This document shows positions 41,844 through 50,900 of a DNA stretch of 64,000 nt, piece by piece (the stretch's first letter is position 1; the number at the start of each line of letters is the position of its first letter). A model generated the notes under the pieces. The model saw only the letters and a program-made list of their open reading frames with translations. It searched no databases and was not told where the DNA came from. The DNA is taken from positions 310,001 to 374,000 of the forward strand of contig JBBAKX010000002.1 in assembly GCA_040403315.1 (NCBI GenBank), read 5' to 3'. The position numbers and the translations under genes were made by a program. Origin of the DNA: CAMCXT01 sp040403315 (GTDB taxonomy: Bacteria > Bacteroidota > Bacteroidia > M30B66).

Positions 41844-42320
41844 TTGAAAAACGAACATCTTCCGAAGTTTTTAGCTACTGTAAGTTTAATACTGCCATTA
41901 ATTGTTGGCGCTATTCTATATTTTTCCTTCAATCAAATTGAAGCATCTAAGGTTAATGACAGTCTTTGGTTTACATTAACTTTATTGGTGATCATTACTG
42001 TTGTTTTATGGTTACCAATACTCCATATACTTTTTAAATTTCCTGATGGAATTGTAAAGAATGAATTAATACGTGTGGGTTTCTATATTGTGTTGATGAC
42101 ATTTAGTATTCCATTGTTTTGGCTCACCTATAAAATGCTTTTAAGTAAGGATTACTTATTGCTTTTAACTGGTGCAATTGCTGTTTTATTTAACCAACTC
42201 ATTAAAATTCTAGCAACAAAAAATAGATGGAAATTTAATTTAAAACATTTCGATTTTAGCTATTGGATATTGTGTTATCAAATGCTAATGGGATATGTCT
42301 TATTAAATTTGATTGGTTAA
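41844..42320 (+). CDS. Small four-helix membrane protein of unknown function
   Basis: 158 residues from TTG 41844; no ATG is available nearby. Four membrane helices (FLATVSLILPLIVGAILYF, WFTLTLLVIITVVLWLPILHILF, GFYIVLMTFSIPLFWLTYKMLL, WILCYQMLMGYVLLNLI) with short loops. No family recognised. Same strand as the ABC permease, 51 bp downstream. Confidence 0.68.
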   Translation: MKNEHLPKFLATVSLILPLIVGAILYFSFNQIEASKVNDSLWFTLTLLVIITVVLWLPILHILFKFPDGIVKNELIRVGFYIVLMTFSIPLFWLTYKMLLSKDYLLLLTGAIAVLFNQLIKILATKNRWKFNLKHFDFSYWILCYQMLMGYVLLNLIG

Positions 42321-42417
42321 ATGTAAAGATGAAATTAATATACAAACTAATTAGGCTTTAAATAGAAAAATAGTTCGTCACATTAAATCGAAATTAGCTA
42401 AAGACTTACTTCTAATT

Positions 42418-45108
42418 CTAACGAATAACTTGGATGCGTCCTGTATAGTTTTTGGTTTCGCAGTCCGTCTCTATTCTTACTTTATAAGTATAAATGCCTT
42501 CAGCTACAAACTCACCGTTTAGTTTGCCGTCCCAGCCTTGGTTTGTATCAGACCAACGAAAGATTAAATCGCCCCAACGACTGTAAATTGAAGCATCTAA
42601 TTTCGGATTTCCGGAAGTGAATAAGCGGAACTCGGAATTGATTTGATCTTCATTTGGCGTGAAGCAATTCGGGATATAAACAGGCTCATTTTCTAGGATA
42701 ATCAATGGTATTGAATCAGTCTTCACTTCTGCATCACAACCGCTTAAAACACAACGAAGAACTAATCCATTCATGTCGGATGTTGATGCGATGGAGAGAT
42801 CAGGTGATTCAACTCCAGTGAATCCAGTTAGGGTAAGCGGGATAAAATCGCCAGATCCATCTAAAACTTCCCATTGATACTGAATACCTGCGCCTTTTGA
42901 TAGAGCTTGCAACAAGTATGAGCTACCAGAACAAATTGGGGTTATAATGGGCTGCGCCAACAAAACAGGAAGCCCATTCACATTAAGAGTCAGAATGGTG
43001 CTGAACAACGTTGTGCATTCTCCTTCTATTTTGCAACGAAGCTGAGCATTGTGCCACGATGCAGGAATATTGTTTATTAATAAATTTGAAGTGTTTTCTC
43101 CATTTACACCAACAGTATTAAGTAAGGACTGGAAACCTGAGCCAGTATTTAATTCCCATTGATACGAATTAGCATTTTCTGCTTGAGCTGAAATCTGCAA
43201 TGATTCCCCCTCACATCTCGTAACCTGCGCAGGAATTGGATCAACAGTCAATGCTGGAAATAGACTAAGAGAAGCGTTGTTACTAGTCAATTCTTGGCCA
43301 CAACCTATTACTTTGGCTCGAAACACCCAACCTTGCATATTGTAGGTAACAGGGTTTATTGTTAATATTGAATTGCTAGAACCATCGTATGGAGCGGCAC
43401 TTGGAACATTCTGAAAAGTAGTTCCTCCATCATTGCTGTATTCCCATTGCCAACTTTCTGAGCCAGTTGCAACAGAAATAAATTGCTCGGAGTTCCCTGC
43501 GCAGGCTTGCACATTGATAGGCTGTTGTGTAAATGTAGGAGGATTTTGAACCGTTAAAACAGCCGATGAAGTTTGAACAGGACTTCCACAGTCATCTGTT
43601 ACGACACACTGAAACAGTGCATTGTTTATTGCAGCAATAACGCTGGATAGCAGCAAAGAATTTGTGTTCACCTGACTAAAAACACCTCCATTTACAAGTG
43701 CAGTGTAGTTGTTGCCGCCATCGTTGCTCATTTGCCATTGATACGTCAAACTGGGACCAGAAGCATTGATACTGAATGATGTATTGGATCCCAAACAAAC
43801 AGATTGATTTATTGGCTGATTTTGGATTGAAGGACTTGGATTGTGATTGATGATTACTTCGTTGCTGATTATTTCAGCGCTGCAATCTGCCCAAAGTAGG
43901 CAGCGATATTCGCGGGTTCCAGCAACTGTTGCTGCTCCGATTAAGTTTAAATTGGATGTTTGAGTTCCTGAGATTCCTTGAGCTGCATCATCTGTTATAT
44001 TTACCCAAGCACCAGCGATGAATTCCTGCCATTGATAGTTAGTTGCTTCTGGTGAGGTGACGATTAGCAAGGCAGGATCATTCTCACATAAGTCCTGATT
44101 GATTGGCTGTTGAGTGATGGAGACCAAAAGTCCGGCGGTAATTTCTGCTGGATCGCTAATGAATTGTCCGCCACAACCAGAAATAATCACTTGATATAAA
44201 TTGCCAATAAAGCTATTAGGCGCGTTGGTTAAGGCTAAGGTTGGCGTGGTGCTTCCGCTGTAAACAGCCGAATTGGTTACATTACTAAAAGATGCGCCAC
44301 CATTTGAACTAACTTGCCATTGATAGCTCACTGTATTAATTGGATTGCCTACACTGAAAGTGATGTTTTGATTAGCGCACCAGGTGGTATCAGAAGGTTG
44401 AATTTGGTTATCGGTAAAATTTGTAATGCAAACAGTGTGGCTGTTGTTGAATCCGCCAGTTGCAGAAGTAAACCCCCAGTATACCATGGAATTACCAGCA
44501 AAAATGGAATTAATTAAGTCGCCAGTATAGGAAGTGCGGAGTATCCCATTAAAGTAAACATCCAAGGTTTGAATGGCTGCTTGCCAAAAGATTCGGACTG
44601 AATAATTTAGACCATTTTCAATGTCACCGCAATTTGGAAGTGCGCACACTGGTGTTGAGAGAGACGTTGGTCCGGTGTGAAGTAAAACTCCATCGCTTAA
44701 AATCCCGATATGATCATCAGCCAAATCGCTGTTGTCGGGATTGTTAAATGTATCAAACTCAATGAAAAGCGATGGATTGACACCTTCAATGCCCATTCCA
44801 CCGCCTGTAGAACCTACATTGGTGCATAAGTTTTGGAAGGCGAAAACTATACCATCTGCACCAAAGTCGTTGAATCCAAAGTTAAGGTCGGTAATGATTT
44901 CGAAATCCTCATTCAGATCAGCTTGCCAACGATACCAAACTGCACCGTAAGAAGTATTCTGGGCTTGAGTGAGGCGAAAACAATTATTGCCTAAGTCGGC
45001 TTGGCCACCATTTCCAATTAATTGAAAATCGCCTTGTGCTTGGAGTAAACTGCATAGCTGAATGAGTGCTATGAAGGTTATAAGGCAGGTTCGTAAATTT
45101 GGAAACAT
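42418..45108 (-). CDS. Secreted lectin / Ig-repeat adhesin with type-B T9SS domain
   Basis: 896 residues from ATG 45108. Signal peptide (LITFIALIQLCSLLQAQ), then an L-type lectin domain (about 25-225: NDFGADGIVFAFQN, LFIEFDTFNNPDNSDLADDHIGI, VYFNGILRTSYTG). Six Ig-like domains follow, each with a Cys pair and a 'YQW' core (SYQWQVS, NYQWQEF, TYQWQMS, WQWEYS, SYQWELN, QYQWEV). The C-terminus (YIPNCFTPNEDQINSEFRLF to IQVIR) is a type-B (CHU_C) sorting domain. Likely a surface carbohydrate-binding adhesin. Confidence 0.92.
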   Translation of the reverse strand: MFPNLRTCLITFIALIQLCSLLQAQGDFQLIGNGGQADLGNNCFRLTQAQNTSYGAVWYRWQADLNEDFEIITDLNFGFNDFGADGIVFAFQNLCTNVGSTGGGMGIEGVNPSLFIEFDTFNNPDNSDLADDHIGILSDGVLLHTGPTSLSTPVCALPNCGDIENGLNYSVRIFWQAAIQTLDVYFNGILRTSYTGDLINSIFAGNSMVYWGFTSATGGFNNSHTVCITNFTDNQIQPSDTTWCANQNITFSVGNPINTVSYQWQVSSNGGASFSNVTNSAVYSGSTTPTLALTNAPNSFIGNLYQVIISGCGGQFISDPAEITAGLLVSITQQPINQDLCENDPALLIVTSPEATNYQWQEFIAGAWVNITDDAAQGISGTQTSNLNLIGAATVAGTREYRCLLWADCSAEIISNEVIINHNPSPSIQNQPINQSVCLGSNTSFSINASGPSLTYQWQMSNDGGNNYTALVNGGVFSQVNTNSLLLSSVIAAINNALFQCVVTDDCGSPVQTSSAVLTVQNPPTFTQQPINVQACAGNSEQFISVATGSESWQWEYSNDGGTTFQNVPSAAPYDGSSNSILTINPVTYNMQGWVFRAKVIGCGQELTSNNASLSLFPALTVDPIPAQVTRCEGESLQISAQAENANSYQWELNTGSGFQSLLNTVGVNGENTSNLLINNIPASWHNAQLRCKIEGECTTLFSTILTLNVNGLPVLLAQPIITPICSGSSYLLQALSKGAGIQYQWEVLDGSGDFIPLTLTGFTGVESPDLSIASTSDMNGLVLRCVLSGCDAEVKTDSIPLIILENEPVYIPNCFTPNEDQINSEFRLFTSGNPKLDASIYSRWGDLIFRWSDTNQGWDGKLNGEFVAEGIYTYKVRIETDCETKNYTGRIQVIR

Positions 45109-45219
45109 AGAAATTACTCGAAGGCGAGTCGAAGATATGAAATTGTACATGCTAAAAATGCCTGTTTGAGTTTATTTTGAATGCACACTCTATAAAAAAG
45201 CTACATCTAAATAGAATGA

Positions 45220-45300
45220 CCGCGGCCGCGATAGCAGCGGGTAGCTGGCCAGAGCGAAGCGGAAGGACACTACGAGCGAATAGCGCGAAATGCCGCCCAA
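45220..45300. repeat. Structured 3'-UTR element, copy A
   Basis: Starts CGCGGCCGCGATAGCAGCGG and ends GCGCGAAATGCCGCCC. The ends can pair (GCGGC / GCCGC). It lies downstream of the leftward tyrS/76-aa genes. Copy B (47880-47957) has the same borders and orientation after another leftward gene. Confidence 0.65.
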
Positions 45301-45338
45301 ATAATTGAATTATAAACAATAGGAAACACTTGTCTCCC

Positions 45339-45569
45339 CTACTCTTTCCATGGATTTGCAGTGTGCATAGTACGAAAAGCTGCTGCTACCTCAACAAGAA
45401 ATTCGTCGTTGACTTTTTCTTTCAGTCCAACTAGTCCTGAAACTTCTGATTCATCAACTTTGTAGGTTTGCTCGTAGGCGCCAGCTTCGAATTTCACAAG
45501 ATATTTTCCATTCATCTGAAAAATTGAAATTTTCAGTTGTGGATGCGGAATAGTATCGATTATGCGCAT
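45339..45569 (-). CDS. Small conserved protein of unknown function
   Basis: 76 residues, all cytoplasmic: MRIIDTIPHPQLKISIFQMNG, KYLVKFEAGAYEQTYKVDESEV, then a helix (FLVEVAAAFRTMHTANPW). The pattern (three strands, acidic loop, helix) recurs in Bacteroidota as a stand-alone small protein near housekeeping genes; no function known. It starts 3 nt after the tyrS stop and so is the last gene of the tyrS transcript. Confidence 0.78.
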   Translation of the reverse strand: MRIIDTIPHPQLKISIFQMNGKYLVKFEAGAYEQTYKVDESEVSGLVGLKEKVNDEFLVEVAAAFRTMHTANPWKE

Positions 45570-45572
45570 TAA

Positions 45573-46841
45573 TTAAGAGAAATTAATTAAATAATAATTC
45601 TTTTTCCCTTTCTGAATGAGCATGTATTTCTGAGCGATTAAGGCTGATTCTGTAAGGATTCCAGCAGCATCGCCAAACTTCTCTTTGTTAATTGAAAGTG
45701 CATTTTGCTGAATCATTTTTCGTGCATCCCCCTTTGATTCAAACACCTGAGTATGAACAGCCAATAGATCTAGAATATTCACGCCTTCTTTGAGTAAGTT
45801 AAAATCAACAGAAAAACGTGGCACACTTTCGAACACTTGGAGCAGTGTATTTTCGCTCATTGCTTCGAGCTGTTCTTTGGTTCCGCTACCGAAAAGAATT
45901 GCTGTTGCAGCAACGGCTGCTTGAAATTCTTCGTCATCATGCACAAGGGTAGTAATTTCTTGTCCGAGGCGTTTTTGCAAATTCCTAGCTGCGGGATTCA
46001 CACGGTGTTCTTCGATCAACGTTTCAATAGTGCTTTGATCTAGGAAGGTAAAAATCTTGATATATTTTTCTGCGTCTTCATCAGAGGTGTTTAGCCAGAA
46101 TTGGTAGAACTGGTAAGGACTTGTGAGTTTAGCATCGAGCCACACATTGCCTTGTTCAGTTTTGCCGAATTTCGCACCATCGGCCTTGGTTACAAGTGGA
46201 ACAGTCAATGCGTAAGCTTCTCCACCAGCGATTCGACGGATCAGTTCTGTGCCTGTAACGATATTTCCCCATTGGTCGGAGCCGCCGAGCTGAAGTTTGG
46301 CATTTTTATTTTTCCACAGCCAATAGAAATCATAGCCTTGAATAAGCTGATAGCTGAACTCGGTAAAAGAAATTCCGGTTTCGAGTCGTTTTTTTACCGA
46401 ATCTTTGGCCATCATGTAGTTTACGCTTAGGTGTTTACCAACTTCGCGTAAAAATCCGAGGAGAGAGAAATCCTTAAACCAGTCGTAATTATTAACCAAT
46501 TCGGCCCCTTTATTGAAATCGATAAACTTGCGCAGTTGTGCTTCGATTCCGGCGACATTCTTCTGAAGGCTCTCTTCACTGAGCATTTTGCGCTCTTCGG
46601 ATTTGAACGAAGGATCACCGATCATACCTGTTGCTCCTCCCACTAGGGCGATAGGTGTATGTCCGTGGCGCTGAAGGTGCATTAACAGTATAATCTGCAC
46701 CATTGAACCAATATGAAGAGATTCGGCGGTAGGATCAAAACCAATATATGCTGCGACTTTTTCTTTCGAAAGGAGTTCTTCGGTACCTGGGATCATGTCG
46801 TGGAGAAGTCCTCTCCATCGCAATTCTTCTACAAAATTCAT
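45573..46841 (-). CDS. tyrS: Tyrosyl-tRNA synthetase
   Basis: 422 residues. HIGH motif as H43-IGS46, KMSKS motif as K224-FGKT228, GGSDQWGN in between, and a C-terminal S4-like RNA-binding domain (VNILDLLAVHTQVFESKGDARKMIQQNALSINKEKFGD). Charges tRNA-Tyr. The -7 box TAATTTTG (46846-46853) leaves only 4 nt before the ATG, so the mRNA is likely leaderless. The 76-aa gene follows. Confidence 0.97.
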   Translation of the reverse strand: MNFVEELRWRGLLHDMIPGTEELLSKEKVAAYIGFDPTAESLHIGSMVQIILLMHLQRHGHTPIALVGGATGMIGDPSFKSEERKMLSEESLQKNVAGIEAQLRKFIDFNKGAELVNNYDWFKDFSLLGFLREVGKHLSVNYMMAKDSVKKRLETGISFTEFSYQLIQGYDFYWLWKNKNAKLQLGGSDQWGNIVTGTELIRRIAGGEAYALTVPLVTKADGAKFGKTEQGNVWLDAKLTSPYQFYQFWLNTSDEDAEKYIKIFTFLDQSTIETLIEEHRVNPAARNLQKRLGQEITTLVHDDEEFQAAVAATAILFGSGTKEQLEAMSENTLLQVFESVPRFSVDFNLLKEGVNILDLLAVHTQVFESKGDARKMIQQNALSINKEKFGDAAGILTESALIAQKYMLIQKGKKNYYLINFS

Positions 46842-46845
46842 ATTG

Positions 46846-46853
46846 CAAAATTA
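46846..46853 (-). promoter_or_regulatory. -7 box of tyrS abutting the start codon
   Basis: Minus strand TAATTTTG followed by CAAT and then ATG at 46841. Confidence 0.6.
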
Positions 46854-46910
46854 ACTGTAATTCTGAGAATTTCTCGATTCACTTTTTTAATTCATCGGAA
46901 CCAATGTAGC

Positions 46911-47399
46911 TCATTTCCCTTTTTTCTTTCTTTCAGCTTGAATTTCTTCGGCGCGTTTAAGGATTAGTATAGATCGTTTGATTCTCACATCAACCGATTT
47001 TGCAGAATTTACATAATGTAATAAGCTTCGTTTCATACCTGGATTGAGTGTCTCCCAGTTTTCTCTTCCGTGGTCATCTTGTTCGAGCAATGCTTCCATT
47101 TCTTCAGGCATTTCATAACCGTATTCAGTGAGATCGGCATTTATGGTTACCTCAACCAAGTCTTGGTATGAAGCTTTAATTTTTTTCATTGTCGCCTTGC
47201 CCATTTGGACAAGATAAAAACCATCTTTTCTTCGGAGAACGCCACCGTGAAATGAATTTTCATGTATTGTAAAAATTGCACGGGCTGGGAACTTTTTAAA
47301 AAGAGATTCGGCTATTTCATTCGGTACTTCAATAAAATGTAAGGATAAATTGCCTTCTCCTTTTTGAACTCGTGTAGAATAGATATTGGACTGACTCAT
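46911..47399 (-). CDS. DUF1905 / YdeI-like protein
   Basis: 162 residues. The N-terminal part has the DUF1905 pattern (FHFIEVP-like LHFIEVPNEIAESLFKKF, GGVLRRKDGFYLVQMGKATMKKI, VEVTINAD). The C-terminal helical part (ALLEQDDHGRENWETLNPGMKRSLLHYVNSAKSVDVRIKRSILILKRAEEI) matches YdeI/OmpD-associated 'bacteriocin-protection' domains. The latter label is historical and does not show function. It ends about 70 bp upstream of the tyrS promoter. Confidence 0.83.
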   Translation of the reverse strand: MSQSNIYSTRVQKGEGNLSLHFIEVPNEIAESLFKKFPARAIFTIHENSFHGGVLRRKDGFYLVQMGKATMKKIKASYQDLVEVTINADLTEYGYEMPEEMEALLEQDDHGRENWETLNPGMKRSLLHYVNSAKSVDVRIKRSILILKRAEEIQAERKKKGK

Positions 47400-47879
47400 A
47401 ATAAAATCTAGGTGAATAGAATTTTCACATAATTGAAAATTTAAATGACTGAAATAATTGCGAATAGATTTCTGTTTAATATTCTAATATTCGCATTTCA
47501 AATGTAAAGGAAACATGTATAGTTTTATTTATTATCCTAAAACCAATTTAGTAAAATTTTGATTGTCAAAAAGTTATAGGCACTTTTATCCATACTATCA
47601 AACTTGCCATTAAAAAGGCTTTTCGAAAAGTTTGACTATAAGCAATTTAGGCATTTATCAAATTTAAACGGATATAAACGATTAAACACGGATCACTTGA
47701 AAGTAAATGATTTACTTCGTCCTCGGGAGGAGGTTGGAGGCCCCCTGAACGTTTTTTCAATTTTTCGAGCAATATTAGATGTTTCACTTTATCCTAATAA
47801 TTGTGGATTACGATTACAGGTCAATTTGCTCTTTCCGAACTTTCAATTTTAATCAATAAGCATCAATTAATCGGATTCG
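47400..47879. other. Non-coding stretch with G-rich element
   Basis: Contains a perfect hairpin AAGTAAA-TGA-TTTACTT (47701-47717) directly followed by a second, TCCT-CGGG-AGGA (47720-47731), then GGTTGGAGGCCCCCTGAACG and a T-run. The preceding ACGGATATAAACGATTAAACACGG recalls the 39.1-39.8 kb blocks. An 82-codon frame here has no protein-like features. Confidence 0.5.
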
Positions 47880-47957
47880 CGGTAGTGATTGAGGCATATA
47901 GCTCTATTGGCTTTTTTGCAAGCAGACTATAGACGAAAGCGCGTTAATGCCGCCCAA
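47880..47957. repeat. Structured 3'-UTR element, copy B
   Basis: Starts CGCGGTAGTGATTGAGGC and ends GACGAAAGCGCGTTAATGCCGCCC, sharing its borders with copy A. It ends 5 bp from the stop of the 2162-residue gene, so it is that gene's 3' UTR. Confidence 0.65.
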
Positions 47958-47962
47958 CTCGT

Positions 47963-50900
47963 TTATTCAGCAACGATTACTGATCCAATATGATCGTTCT
48001 GATTTCCGGTTTTGTCGAAATATCGAACTTTGCAAACGTATTGATCCAAAGGCACTGTTTTTCCATTGATTGTGCCATCCCATCCTTTGTCCCAATTGTT
48101 AGAGCTGAAAATCATTTCACCCCAACGATCGTAAATCTGCATTTCGAAGCCCTCAGGCGAAAGTCCGGTTGCTTTTGCTAGAAATACATCGTTCAAACCA
48201 TCTGCATTAGGCGTAAATGCTCGTGGAATGTAAAAGGCTGTGAAACCTCCAATGTGAATAGTTTGAACTGCTTCGTCGTAGCATCCATCTGCACTAGTTA
48301 CTTGAAGCGTTACTTCGAAATAACCCGTGTCTTGGTATGCAAACATTGCGTCAGGACTCATCACATAGCTTTGTGAAGGATCGCCAAAATGATAGGAATA
48401 ATTTGTGGCGCCGATACTTTGATTTTGGAATGTAATCAATGGATTGTCTAGAGTTGCATCCATTGGGTTCGCAGCAAAACCAGCAATTGGCGTTGGGAAA
48501 ACTTCGATTGTTTCAGACCAAGTCATTGAGGTTCCGCAACCATTTGAATCGGAGGCAGAAAGTTGAACTCCATAAATGCCTGGCAAATCGAAACATGGTT
48601 GGATATCCTGCTCGGTGAATGTTTGTCCATCGGATAATGTCCAAACATATGAAGATGCCGATGAAACCGCCAGAAGCTTAGTGCAAAAAGGCGCACAACC
48701 AGAACTATCTAAAGATGAAATGGCAAGACTTGGAATAGGATTTACCTCAACCAAAATACTCTCACTTCCAGAACATCCTGTTGAATCTGTTACCGTTACT
48801 GTGTAAAAAGTTGTTGCTTGAGGATTGGCAGCGATGTTTGATCCACTAACGCCATGATCCCAAACAAAACTATATTGGTTGTGCAAACCAACTGCAGATG
48901 CTTGAAGCAACGTTTGATCTCCCAAACACAAAACGGTGTCGCCTTCTATATAAATTACAAATGCTGGGTCGGACGATAAATCGGCCGTCATTTGCTTCGT
49001 ACAACCGTTTTCATCAATAACATTCACTGTATACGAACCAGCTGCCAAACCTGCAATACCAGGAGAGATAGATCCATTACTCCATTGATAGTTGTATTGT
49101 CCAGTTCCTCCTGATACAATACAAGTAACTGCTCCATTGTTATTGCCATTGCAACCAGGCTGGTCGATATCGAGCGAGAGTTCGATCGGACTAGGCTCCA
49201 AAACAACTTCAGAAATTGACGTTGAACAACCGTTTACATCTGTGATTGTGCATGAATAGTTTCCTGCAGATAGGTTATTGTTGGAAATCGTTTGTACTCC
49301 GTTCGACCAATTGAAACTGTAGGGTTGAGTTCCACCGTTTACCGACAATAATACCCGTCCATCATTAGATCCATTGCAGGTAAGATTTTCTGCTGATGAA
49401 TTTACCATGAAAGCCATCGGCTGATTGATGGTGAAATTCACATTAGCAGCACAACCATTAATATCCAAAACCTGCATTGTGTAGGTTCCTGATGGCATAC
49501 TGTCGGGTAAAATTGATTGTAATCCTTGTCCCCATTGATAACTATAAGGTGCTGTGCCGCCCGAAACGGATAAATAAACCCGCCCATCTCCAGCACCATA
49601 GCAGGTTGCATTTAATACCGAATCCACAACTGCTATAACAGGTGGAAAATTCTGCAACGTTGCAGATGTGTTTTCGATGCAACCTTGTGCATCAGTGATT
49701 GTCAGGTTATAGGTTCCAGGACTTAAATTTCCAATTATTGAATTGTTAACGCCTGGAACTTCAGCCCAATCGTATGTGTATGGCGTAGTTCCACCAGTTG
49801 AAATAACGGTGATGGTTCCTCCACTGTTTCCGCAATCGCCTGCGGTAACTGTAGTCTGCAATAAAATAGGTTGCTGAGGTTGTGAAAGTAAAAATGTATC
49901 TGAATACAAACAACCATTTGCGTCGGTTATGTCGACAGTATACTCGCCCGTAGGAATGCCTTGAAGATTATTGCCCGTTAATCCGTTTTCCCACAGAAAC
50001 GACAATGCACCTGTACCTCCATTCGCACTTAATGATATACTTCCATCAGAAGCACTGTAACAATTCACATTATCAATAGTAGCAATAGCTCCTATTTGAG
50101 CAGGTTCATTGATAACAAATGTTTCGGTAACGATACAACCAGCTGCATCGGTAACTGTAACATACTGAGATCCTGCTTCCAACATTGTTGCATTGTAAGA
50201 CGCTTCATCTGAGCTCCAAGAAATTTGAAAAGGAGCTGTTCCACCAACAACTTGAACTTGCGCCGCCCCGTTGCTTCCACCAAAACAAGATAAATGACTC
50301 ACATTGATGATACTCGCAGAAATATTCGCAGGAGATGGAACACTTACAAATCGAGCGAGCTCGCAGCTATTGGCATCGCGAATAACCAATTCATGCATTC
50401 CTGCAGTTAGACTGCCAAAGAACGGTGAACTTTGAAAGGTTGACCCATCAAGCGCAAATTGATAAGGTGTTTGGCCACCGCTAGCGGAAAAAAGCAGGGT
50501 TCCAGTTGATGCATTGCAAGCCGAAGAAGTTACCGACCAAGTGAATGAAATCGAGTCTGGTTCTACAACAGTTGAGTTAGCAAGAATAACACATCCAGCA
50601 ATATCGGCAATAGTAGCAACATAATTCCCAGCAGAAACGGAGGCTAAGTCTTCAGTCGACATGCCGTTACTCCAAGATACATTATAAGGAAAAGTGCCTC
50701 CAGTTATAGTTAAATCTACAATTCCATCGGAAGAGTTAAAGCAACTCACCGGACTAGCTATCGCAACAGCCTGCAATGCAGATGGAGCAGTTAGAAATAC
50801 TGACCCAGTTTTCTGACATCCCGTTGCATCTTGAAGCGTGTATGAATAATTTCCAGAGGATAGGCTACTGATATTTAATCCAGTTGAACCATTGCTCCAC

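Noticed and set aside
47604..47852. 82-codon rightward frame over the G-rich hairpins
   Set aside because: Its sequence follows the hairpins and has no protein-like pattern.
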